Positions 55,403-64,000 of a DNA stretch of 64,000 nt are shown here, in pieces. The notes below the pieces were generated by a model. The model did not search any database, had not been told where the DNA came from, and worked only from the letters and a program-made list of their open reading frames with translations. Positions within the stretch are counted from its first letter, which is position 1, and each line of letters begins with the position of its first letter. Source of the stretch: Ryuthela nishihirai (Eukaryota; Arthropoda; Arachnida; Araneae; Heptathelidae); NCBI GenBank assembly GCA_038380435.1, contig JAWZYU010000028.1:45815095-45879094 (forward strand), written 5' to 3'. Made by a program: the position numbers and the translations under genes.

Positions 55403-57475
55403 CAGTCGCTTAAAAAAGTATCCGAACACTATGGTTGATTACAGAATTCAGAAAAAAATATCTGGCAACTATATTTTTTAGAAATTAGTGATCTGGCAAC
55501 CTTCGTGCCACGTGATTACAGAATTCAGGAAAAATATCTGCAGCGTGTACAGCAACTGTACACGCTCCAGTTACCGTTCACAGCAAACTGAAGCGTGTGC
55601 AGTGCTGTGAACGGTAACTGCACACGCTCAATATTTCCGTGAGTGAGCCCACACGATCCAGGTCTTTGCGAGCTCACACGATCCAATGTGCTGTGAACAT
55701 TAACCGCAACCGCTCCAGTTTGCTGTGAACGGTAACTGCACACGCTCAATATTTCCGTGAGTGAGCCCACACGATCTAGGTCTTTGTGAGCTCACACGAT
55801 CCAATGTGCTGTGAACATTAACCGCAACCGCTCCAGTTTGCTGTGAACGGTAACTGCACATGCTCAATATTTCTGTGAGTGGGGCCACACGATCTAGGTC
55901 TTTGTGAGCTCACACGATCCAATGTGCTGTGAACATTAACCGCAACCGGTCCAGTTTGCTGTGAACGGTAACTGCACACGCTCAATATTTCCGTGAGTGA
56001 GCCCACACGATCTTGGTCTTTGTGAGCTCACACGATCCAATGTGCTGTGAACATTAACCGCAACCGCTCCAGTTTGCTGTGAACGGTAACTGCACACGCT
56101 CAATATTTCCGTGAGTGAGCCCACACGATCTAGGTCTTTGTGAGCTCACACGATCCAATGTGCTGTGAACATTAACCGCAACCGCTCCAGTTTGCTGTGA
56201 ACGGTAACTGCACACGCTCAATATTTCCGTGAGTGAGCCCACACGATCTAGGTCTTTGTGAGCTCACACGATCCAATGTGCTGTGAACATTAACCGCAAC
56301 CGCTCCAGTTTGCTGTGAACGGTAACTGCACACGCTCAATATTTCCGTGAGTGAGCCCACACGATCTTGGTCTTTGTGAGCTCACACGATCCAATGTGCT
56401 GTGAACATTAACCGCAACCGCTCCAGTTTGCTGTGAACGGTAACTGCACACGCTCAATATTTCCGTGAGTGAGCCCACACGATCTAGGTCTTTGTGAGCT
56501 CACACGATCCAATGTGCTGTGAACATTAACCGCAACCGCTCCAGTTTGCTGTGAACGGTAACTGCACATGCTCAATATTTCTGTGAGTGGGGCCACACGA
56601 TCTAGGTCTTTGTGAGCTCACACGATCCAATGTGCTGTGAACATTAACCGCAACCGCTCCAGTTTGCTGTGAACGGTAACTGCACATGCTCAATATTTCT
56701 GTGAGTGGGGCCACACGATCTAGGTCTTTGTGAGCTCACACGATCCAATGTGCTGTGAACATTAACCGCAACCGGTCCAGTTTGCTGTGAACGGTAACTG
56801 CACACGCTCAATATTTCCGTGAGTGAGCCCACACGATCTAGGTCTTTGTGAGCTCACACGATTCAATGTGCTGTGAACATTAACCGCAACCGCTCCAGTT
56901 TGCTGTGAACGGTAACTGCACACGCTCAATATTTCCGTGAGTGAGCCCACACGATCTTGGTCTTTGTGAGCTCACACGATCCAATGTGCTGTGAACATTA
57001 ACCGCAACCGCTCCAGTTTGCTGTGAACGGTAACTGCACACGCTCAATATTTCCGTGAGTGAGCCCACACGATCTAGGTCTTTGTGAGCTCACACGATCC
57101 AATGTGCTGTGAACATTAACCGCAACCGCTCCAGTTTGCTGTGAACGGTAACTGCACACGCTCAATATTTCCGTGAGTGAGCCCACACGATCTTGGTCTT
57201 TGTGAGCTCACACGATCCAATGTGCTGTGAACATTAACCGCAACCGCTCCAGTTTGCTGTGAACGGTAACTGCACAAGCTCAATATTTCCGTGAGTGAGC
57301 CCACACGATCTAGGTCTTTGTGAGCTCACACGATCAAATTAGTGATCTGGCAACCTTCGTGTCACGTGACACGAAGGTTGCCAGATCACTAATCTCTAAA
57401 AAAAAAATCGTTGCCAGATATTTTTTCTGAATTCTGTAATCAACCATAGTGTTCGGATACTTTTTTGAGCGACTG
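55403..57475. mobile_element. Palindromic MITE expanded by an internal 118-bp satellite
   Basis: Left terminus CAGTCGCTTAAAAAAGTATC after TA (55401-55402), right terminus GGATACTTTTTTGAGCGACTG before TA (57476-57477). The outer about 150 bp on the left and about 145 bp on the right are MITE arms. Everything between about 55545 and 57335 is a tandem array. It is organised like the smaller compound element at 25020-25718. Confidence 0.88.
55545..57335 (+). repeat. 118-bp satellite array, about 15 units, with a 7-unit higher-order period
   Basis: The unit contains CTGTGAACGGTAACTGCAC, ACGCTCAATATTTCCGTGAG, TGAGCCCACACGATCTAGG, TCTTTGTGAGCTCACACG, ATCCAATGTGCTGTGAAC and ATTAACCGCAACCGCTCC. Three variant units carrying CACATGCTCAATATTTCTG or an ACCGGTCC change recur exactly 826 bp (7 x 118) apart. 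The 62-codon minus-strand open frames are one per unit and spurious. Confidence 0.95.
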
Positions 57476-57477
57476 TA

Positions 57478-58831
57478 TGCGCTAGAGGTGACATGCGTCC
57501 TTCCAGTTGTTAAGTTCGACTTAAGTTCGACTTAAGTAAGTTACGATATTAACAATGGAGGGAATACACCTATATAACATACTTATTCAATCCACCATTC
57601 CCCCCCCCCCCCCCAAAAAAAAAAAAGTTTCATTTATGCCTTCACACACAAAAAAAGTTCACTATCTACAGACGGCAAAGTAAAAAGAATAGATCGTTTT
57701 AAAATTAAAACAAAACGGGTAAAAAACGTTACTGAATTTCATTGATTTTTCTCTAAGAAACAAATTATTTCCTATTCTTGAAGGCACGGAAAACAAGTTA
57801 GAAAGAAATTCTCAGTGTACATCTCAACAAAACTCTCTTACAACACTGGAATTCTTAACAATAGCATCCCACTTGAAACAGTTGGTAAGAAAGAAGACTG
57901 TTGCGCTTCCATTGTTTTCGTTCTTCGGAAACTTTCTCTTTGTTACGTCTCGGAAACAATAGAGGCGAGGTTTGACAATTAAATGCCGCCAGTTTCCTCC
58001 ATTCGAAAAGCCCTCCCTTTAAACGTGGGGAAGGTGAAATGCCATTAATTTTAATGTCAGTCAGTTGCGAAGCCCGAGTCTTGTACGGTCCCCACAGAAG
58101 GTGCTACGGACATTACATATACATTGAATTCCCCAGTCCCTTTAATCATTCCGACATTTACTACTCTTGGAAGCTATAATTGAAATGCTAAATAGGTCCT
58201 GTCCGTTGCTAATGGTTTTCCATGAATTTTCCTCAAACAATCTGCAGCGTGCTACTGTGAGCTCCAGGTTCTCCAAAGAGCTGAACGTATTCACTCTCCG
58301 CATGCTCTGTGGTCTAAGAGGATCCAACAGTCTCTGTCTTCTACTATGATGAGACGAAGACTGCCCGTCCAATTGCATGTGGTATGCAAATTAGGCTTTT
58401 CGAAAACGACTGTAGTATGTGTAACGATAGACGACACACTGACTGCCATGCGGATTGTTAACGAATGGGATAGCTACCCACCTACATCGCCATTTTCCTC
58501 TCTGCTTCGCAGCCTTCCGATTTTGGGGCTTTAATTTCTGCGGGAGACAAAAGTTAGAGGCTAGGTGCTCAATGCGGACCCCGAATAATTAAATCTTATC
58601 TTCTTCGACTCTTTTGTCTGCGCTGGAGTTCCCAAAAGACGCGACGTTGTTTGGCGGGAAACGGTGGTGAGTTTTGAATGAAACTTCTGCTGTTGATGTT
58701 TGAATTTGTTGAGACAGTGAATTTGGAATAGGGAGGTGAGAAATTTGGGAATCTGTCGGGTTCATCGATCATAAATTTGCATAAATTGGTTTGATTTTAT
58801 TTTCTTTCTCATGCAAAGCATAGAGAAAGTA
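57478..58831. other. Unique DNA, one inverted duplicate, no gene called
   Basis: A C-run then A-run at 57601-57626. 57811-57892 is the inverted partner of 58956-59037. 58140-58540 has balanced composition and short frames without family resemblance. Confidence 0.5.
57811..57892 (+). repeat. 82-bp segment duplicated in inverted orientation at 58956-59037
   Basis: CTCAGTGTACATCTCAACAA through ACTCTCTTACAACACTGG and CAATAGCATCCCACTTG to GTTGGTAAGAAAG. The reverse complement of 58956-59037 differs at only a handful of positions. The second copy abuts a truncated MITE arm. Confidence 0.85.
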
Positions 58832-58955
58832 CAGTCGCTCAAATAAATATCCGTACACTATGATTGATTACAGAATTCAGAAAAAATATCTGGCAACGAT
58901 TTTTTTTAGAAATTAGTGATCTGGCAACCTTCGTGTCACGTGACACGAAGGTTGC
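58832..58955. mobile_element. Left half of palindromic Tc1/mariner-type MITE
   Basis: From CAGTCGCTCAAATAAATATCC (after TA at 58830-58831) through the centre GTGTCACGTGACAC to GAAGGTTGC, where it is replaced by the inverted duplicate 58956-59037. Confidence 0.82.
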
Positions 58956-59055
58956 TTTTCTTACCAACTGTTTCAAGTGGGATGCTATTGTTAAGAATTC
59001 CAGGTTGTAAGAGAGTTTTGTAGAGAAGTATACTGAGATATATATCGTGTACGTA

Positions 59056-59267
59056 CAGTCGCTCAAAAAAGTATCCGAACGCTATGGTTGATTACAGAAT
59101 TCAGAAAAAATACCTGACAACGATTTTTTTAGAAATTAGTAATCTGGCAACCTTCATGTCACGTGACAAGAAGGTTGCCAGATCACTAATTTCTAAAAAA
59201 ATCGTTGTCAGATATTTTTTCTGAATTCTGTAATCAACCAGTTTTCGGATACTTTTTTGAGCGACTG
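59056..59267. mobile_element. Full-length palindromic Tc1/mariner-type MITE with TA duplication
   Basis: CAGTCGCTCAAAAAAGTATC after TA (59054-59055) and TACTTTTTTGAGCGACTG before TA (59268-59269). The centre has one base change (GTCACGTGACAAG). The right arm has a short deletion near its end (CAACCAGTTTTCGG). Confidence 0.88.
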
Positions 59268-59275
59268 TACACGCA

Positions 59276-59370
59276 GATTGCCAGATCACTAATTTCTAAA
59301 AAAATCGTTGACAGATATTTTTCTGAATTCTGTAATCAACCATAGTGTTTGGATATTTTTTGCGCGACTG
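59276..59370. mobile_element. Right-arm fragment of the same MITE family
   Basis: AGATTGCCAGATCACTAATT to TTTTTTGCGCGACTG followed by TA (59371-59372). It starts only 9 bp after the preceding copy, so the two may be remnants of one nested or rearranged insertion. Confidence 0.75.
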
Positions 59371-59450
59371 TACATATATATCCAGCAGTAAAGAATCACA
59401 GGATGTGTCCTCTAGATATGGAACTCATGAAATAATAAGTTGAAAAAAAA

Positions 59451-59574
59451 ATTGGTTTTGTCGTGATTGGGATTCGAACCCACGTCTCCTGGAAACATGC
59501 CTGGAAACATGGACATGCTTCCAGGCATGTTTCCAGGAGACGTGGGTTCGAATCTCACTCACGGCAAAACCAAT
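59451..59574. repeat. Palindrome made of two inverted tRNA 3'-half-like segments
   Basis: The left arm 59451-59504 and right arm 59521-59574 are inverted copies with few mismatches around a 16-nt loop. Each arm contains a T-arm/B-box-like GTGGGTTCGAATC and an acceptor-like end (TCACGGCAAAACC). This could be a SINE-derived foldback or two pseudo-tRNA halves. It does not fold as a single functional tRNA. Confidence 0.75.
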
Positions 59575-59580
59575 TTTTTC

Positions 59581-59938
59581 CAGATTTTTATTACGTATAT
59601 GTCCTTTTTATTTTCTACAAAACTATTATATACATAAATATACAGTGAAAATCTCACAAGAGAACTGTCGTTCGTGAGTTTTCTGTGCTGAAAATTTATA
59701 AATTTATAAATGTTTAAAATATATTGGAAATTAAATACATAACAATACAAATGATATTTAGTAAGATAAGAATAATATGTACAGAAAGAATTAAGATCCA
59801 ATGAAATAATAGACACAACTTACTAATGTAAAAACTTTATGTACCATCCAGGTTCAAAATACATAGTAGTTTCAATGTTTTTTAAATAAATAATAATTTC
59901 TCGTTGTTTTGATATTGTTTGATATTATGATAGAGTTG
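59581..59938. other. AT-rich unique spacer
   Basis: Nothing recognised. Confidence 0.45.
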
Positions 59939-59939
59939 A

Positions 59940-60834
59940 GTTGGGTTGTTTTACCTCTGAGCGGCACTTTTTTGCACACCATGGGCTAAATGGCCAGGTC
60001 ACAAGGACCCCGAAGGCTCAGAGAAAGTTGGGGGAGCGGACCCACTGGAACAGCTGTTGGGAGACAGATGGTAGCCTCCCGTCAAGGCCACCCAGCGTGT
60101 TCTTTAACGTTGGGTTGTTTTACCTCTGGGCGGCACTTTTTTGCACACCATGGGTTAAATGGCCAGGTCACAAGGACCCCAGAGGCTCAGAGAAGGTAGG
60201 GGGGAGGGGACCCACTGGAACAACTGTTGGAAGACAGATGGTAGCCTCTCGTCAAGGCCACCCAGCGTGTTCTTTAACGTTGGGTTGTTTTACCTCTGGG
60301 CAGCACTTTTTTGCACACCATGGGCTAAATGGCCAGGTCACAAGGACCCCGAAGGCTCAGAGAAGGTTGAGGAAGCGGACCCACTGCAACAACTGTTGGG
60401 AGACAGATGGTAGCCTTCCGTCAAGGCCACCCAGCGTGTTCTTTAACGTTGGGTTGTTTTACCTCTGGGCGGCACTTTTTTGCACACAATGGGTTAAATG
60501 GCCAGGTCACAAGGACCCCAAAGGCTCAGAGAAGGTTGAGGGGAGGGGACTCTCTGGACAGATATTTGGAGACAGATGGTAGCCTTCCGTCAAGGCCATC
60601 CAGTGTGTTCTTTAACGTGTACAAGGCATGGCTTTTTCCGCACACGGGGATACTGCATAACGTCCCTTCGGACGAAGGGAGGCCTTTCCAAGTCCATCGG
60701 TGCCTGCTACCCGTGGGCAGGAGGGAGAGTTTTCTGGAGATAAATCTCAACGGTGGCTCAAGAAACGCAAGTCTCAAACCTGGGAATTGCGGATTACGAG
60801 CTTGGCGCGCTATCGACTGAGCCAACCCCTCCCC
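59940..60834 (-). mobile_element. SINE family 1 with four tandem tail modules and a full head
   Basis: Plus-strand tail modules begin at 59941, 60110, 60280 and 60449 (169-170 bp each), each starting TTGGGTTGTTTTACC and ending TTCTTTAACG. The last continues into the core and tRNA-like head, ending GACTGAGCCAACCCCTCCCC. Module junctions are the same as in the three-tail copy at 7717-8345. Overlapping 213-codon and smaller open frames are spurious. Confidence 0.9.
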
Positions 60835-60992
60835 AGGTATTGACAGAAGTCTATCATCTGTCTCCTAACAGCTCTCTAGTGGGTTCTCTTCTCCAAACTT
60901 CTCTGAGTCACTGATGTCCTTGGTGATCTGATTATTTAGACCACTGTGTGCAAAAAAGTGTCACTCAGAGTAAAACAACCCGACCGAACCAC
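60835..60992 (+). mobile_element. SINE family 1 tail fragment
   Basis: GGTATTGACAGAAGTCTATC, CATCTGTCTCCTAACAGC, TCACTGATGTCCTTGGTG and GCAAAAAAGTGTCACTCAG, ending AAAACAACCCGACCGAACC. Probably the remnant of an older copy interrupted by the four-tail SINE. Confidence 0.75.
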
Positions 60993-61069
60993 ATTCTCAG
61001 GTCATCTAACTGTTCCCCAACTCAACCAGATTCTTACGCTATCTAATTGTTCCCGATCTCTTCACCCCT

Positions 61070-61598
61070 CCCCCCATCCCAGGTTCGAGTCCCAGCTGGG
61101 TCAGCGTTGAGATTTATCTCCGCAAAAATTCCCCGCCCTGCCCACGGTCAGTAGGGGACACCGATGGGCTTGGAAAGGCCGCCGTCCGTCGGATGGGACG
61201 TTAAGCCGTGGCCCCGTGCGTGGGAGAGCCATACCCTGTGCACGTTAAAGAACACTCTGGATGGCCTTGACGGGAGGCTACCATCTGTCTCCCAACAGCT
61301 GTTCCAGTGGGTCCCCTCCCCCAACCTTCTCTGAGCCTTCGGGGTCCATGTGACCTGGCTATTTAGCCCATGGTGTGGAAAAAAGTGCTGCTCAGAGGTA
61401 AAACAATCCAACGTTAAAGAACACGCTGGATGGCCTTGACAGGAGGCTACCATCTGTCTCCCAACAGCTGTTCCAGTGGGTCCCCTCCCCCAACCTTCTC
61501 TGAGCCTTCGGGGTCCGTGTGACCTGGCCATTTAACCCATGGTGTGCAAAAAAGTGCCGCTCAGAGGTAAAACAACCCAACCCAACATCCCCCCATCC
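61070..61598 (+). mobile_element. SINE family 1 with two tail modules, 5'-truncated, 10-bp target duplication
   Basis: The body starts within the head at AGGTTCGAGTCCC (61081). A first tail ends AAAACAATCCAAC at about 61411, is joined to GTTAAAGAACACGCTGG, and a second tail ends AAACAACCCAACCCAAC. CCCCCCATCC flanks the complete dimer (61070-61079 and 61589-61598), though low complexity makes this duplication slightly less secure. Confidence 0.88.
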
Positions 61599-61599
61599 T

Positions 61600-62934
61600 T
61601 CCCCACCAACCACAACTTCTGACTTCGGCACGAGACTTACTAAGGACGAAAATAAAACAAAGGAGAAAAAAATTACATCCAAATTTGCTGCAAAACAGAA
61701 TATGACATAAACATTAAACGACTCGCTACCTTATTCTTCCGCGGCGAGTGCAGAATTCCTCCCATTCTGTCACTCTCCTTCTTGATCCTTATTCTAATGC
61801 CACCCACCCCTTCCCCACACCCCACCACACAAAATTTAGAAATAAAGAGAGAGAGAGAGACATACACAGAGAGAAAGATAGAGATAGAACGAAGGAGTGA
61901 AAACAATTTCCTTCGGAAATATAGCGAACTAATTTATGCAAATAACTCAATCCTTCCGGTGCTGTAAGTGTTCCTTTATTGTAGCTTCCCGGACAGGAAA
62001 TGAATTACAACTCCGAAGTTTAGGAGAGAAACTTAATCCATAAGTTAAAATATGGAGGTAATTAAAGTTAAGCAGATTCTGCAGCACTCAGTAGAGAGAG
62101 AGAGAGAGTGGGGGGGGGGGGGGGGGTCGTCACGGCGAGAGATAATAGCTGTATATTGCGTAAGGATGATGCTGGAGGGGGAAGGAGAAGAATTGGAGGA
62201 GGAGAGGATGCACGAGGCTCTTCTTGTGCCTGCTGGGTCTCTCTGATAGAACTACGCCTTATCGGTAACTCTATACACAATCATCAAACAGGCGAAGGAA
62301 TCAGGAGATGAATTTTCATAATAGGTTATTAAAGAAAGGTTGTTTTGGGGAAGAGGATGGGGAGGAGTAGAGGAGGAGGAGGAGGAGGAGGAGGATAGAA
62401 ATTTCCTCCTCTTCTTTTAGATAAAGAAGATCGCAATCAGTTGTTCGCATCAATGCGGCTCTGGCACTGAAGATGTTTAGAAATGAGGTTGTTTAACGTT
62501 TTTTGGTATGTGCGTGTGTTGATCAATTTTTTAAGTCGTATAGTTATTTGGTTTCGTTTTCCAGTATTTTTTATTTGTAAAATAAAGTTGTTTCCGTTAT
62601 TTCTCTGTGCGTGTGTCCGGTGTAAAATGTAGTTGTTTCCATTTCTTGATGCTGAGTAACTTTTAAAAGGCAAAAAAAAAAAGTTTTTTCCTTATTGTTA
62701 AAAAATGATTCTATCATTTCTTTTGTGTTCGGTATTATATTTAGTTTCTGAAGTAGGTGTTACATTTTTTATACCAATTTTTGCTTTTTTAGTTTGCAAA
62801 TAATTTTATTTCTTTGTATATAATACAATATTGCGAACTGTAGTTGCTTTTGTCTCTTTCAATATCTGTCGGTTTTTTGAGTGAAGTATATTTGTTTTTG
62901 GAATTATTAGTTTGTTTTGTTTGATCGTCGGATC
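61600..62934. other. Unique DNA with short simple repeats
   Basis: GA-run at 61845-61860 and again at 62092-62108, followed by a G-run at 62110-62126. GGA trinucleotide run at 62360-62395. ATGCAAAT octamer at 61936-61943 in a balanced stretch (61900-62060) that also has TAATTAAA. No gene recognised. Confidence 0.5.
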
Positions 62935-63055
62935 TGAAGCCCACATAGAAAACGTCTCCTAAAAGCTGTCCAGTGGGATCATCTCTCAGATCTTGGGATA
63001 CTTGTGACTTGGATATTTAGTCCATTGTGCGCACAAAAAGGATGCTTAGAAGTCC
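62935..63055 (+). mobile_element. Old SINE family 1 tail fragment
   Basis: CTGAAGCCCACATAG, CGTCTCCTAAAAGCTGTCC, AGTGGGATCATCTCTCAG, GGGATACTTGTGACTTGG and ATTTAGTCCATTGTGCGC, in SINE order but diverged. Confidence 0.68.
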
Positions 63056-63099
63056 CTTCTAGATGAATGTACTCAAAACTGAGAAAGACATTTTACGAT

Positions 63100-63920
63100 C
63101 CAATCGCGATGCAGACATACACACATAAAACTGTCCTCCACACATATGATTACCTATACTAGACACACATACACTATACTCTAGACACACACATTACGTA
63201 AACCGTCCTCCCAAACATTATTATAACCGTTCCCCGCACACACTATACAAATTCAGACACACACACACACACTATGCCAACTTTACCCCAATATACACAC
63301 TATGCCAACTTTACCCCAATATACACACTATGCCAACTGTACCCCAATATACACATTATGGCAACCCCGACACACACACGCACATGCGCACGCACACACA
63401 CACACGCACATGCGCACGCACACACACACACACACACACGCACGCACGCACGCACACGCACGCACACACACACACACACACTATACCATCCCAAACACAT
63501 ACTATGTCAAACCTCCCCTTGACATACTATGCCAACGGTTTCCACACACACTATACCAATCCTGGCACATACACACACGCGCACTATGCCATCCCCAGAC
63601 ATACACTATGCCCCCACAGACTATGCCATCCTCAAACACACGCACTATGCCATCCATCCTCAGACACACGCACTATGCCATCCATCCTCAGACACACGCA
63701 CTATACCACCCGCAGACACGTACACTATGCGAACTGCGCCCCCCACCCACTATGCCACTCCCAGACACAGAACACACACATAGATACACGCACATACAAA
63801 CACGCATACTATGCTATCCCCGGACACATACACACACTATTCAATCTACAGACACATATACACCACTGTTACATAGCCAAACACACACCTATGCCACCTA
63901 CACACAGACAGAGAGATAAT
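63100..63920 (+). repeat. CA-rich microsatellite with about 28-bp minisatellite
   Basis: CACACA and GCACGCACA runs at 63370-63482. Tandem TATACACACTATGCCAACTT + TACCCCAA units lie at 63270-63360 and CAGACACACGCACTATGCC units at 63625-63720. Thr/His-rich open frames are repeat translations. Confidence 0.85.
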
Positions 63921-64000
63921 GGCACCAACTAACAACAGAATTCCCTAAGAGTTAAATTAACTTTTTCGTGAAATATCCAAGTAGTGTAAAGAACAAACAA

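Noticed and set aside
55545..57335. CRISPR array
   Set aside because: The units are contiguous 118-bp tandem copies with no variable spacers, and the DNA is eukaryotic.

Overview
This is eukaryotic, almost certainly invertebrate-animal, intergenic DNA. I find no intact protein-coding gene. Nearly everything recognisable is mobile-element or satellite sequence: tRNA-derived SINEs, palindromic Tc1/mariner-type miniature elements with TA target sites, two near-identical LTRs, a Tc1-like transposase pseudogene, the decayed 3' end of a LINE, and many mini- and microsatellites. No feature is bacterial. The main SINE has a central segment that resembles, from memory, the conserved core of the animal 'Meta-SINE' group. 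I cannot name the species; an arthropod, perhaps a chelicerate, is only a guess.

Layout. 1-11.5 kb: pyrimidine-rich low-complexity DNA, SINEs, palindromic MITEs, an LTR (4.46-5.3 kb) and a Tc1-like transposase relic (7.0-7.4 kb). 11.5-13.5 kb: a 30/61/121-bp hierarchical minisatellite abutting a LINE 3' end. 14.3-18.3 kb: a dense SINE cluster with SINEs inserted into SINEs. 19.3-25.0 kb: a GATA/GAAATA-rich array with a perfect 35-bp-arm hairpin, a 29-bp minisatellite and a 20-21-bp minisatellite. 25.0-25.7 kb: a compound foldback element carrying one copy of a 118-bp unit. 25.8-30.8 kb: mostly unique AT-rich DNA with a few SINEs. 30.8-46.06 kb: one giant inverted structure. A 1.3-kb minisatellite, a 0.6-kb arm, a 0.55-kb loop, an inverted arm and a 12.1-kb array of 79-bp units appear to be parts of one foldback-like element. 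46-52.4 kb: TTTG-rich DNA, unique DNA, a solo LTR with 5-bp target duplication, CT-rich DNA and a 62-63-bp minisatellite. 52.7-64 kb: more SINEs, a palindromic MITE whose interior holds 15 tandem copies of the 118-bp unit, more MITEs, a tRNA-like palindrome and a CA-rich end.

Main points. (1) Two foldback-type elements appear to be the seeds of tandem satellites: the 79-bp array in the giant structure and the 118-bp array inside a Tc1-type palindrome. (2) The main SINE often carries two, three or four tandem tail modules joined at the same point. At two loci the target-site duplications flank the whole multimer, so it was inserted as one unit. (3) Open frames of up to 1,900 codons across 34-46 kb come from a purine-poor 79-bp satellite (79 = 3x26+1) and are very unlikely to be genes.
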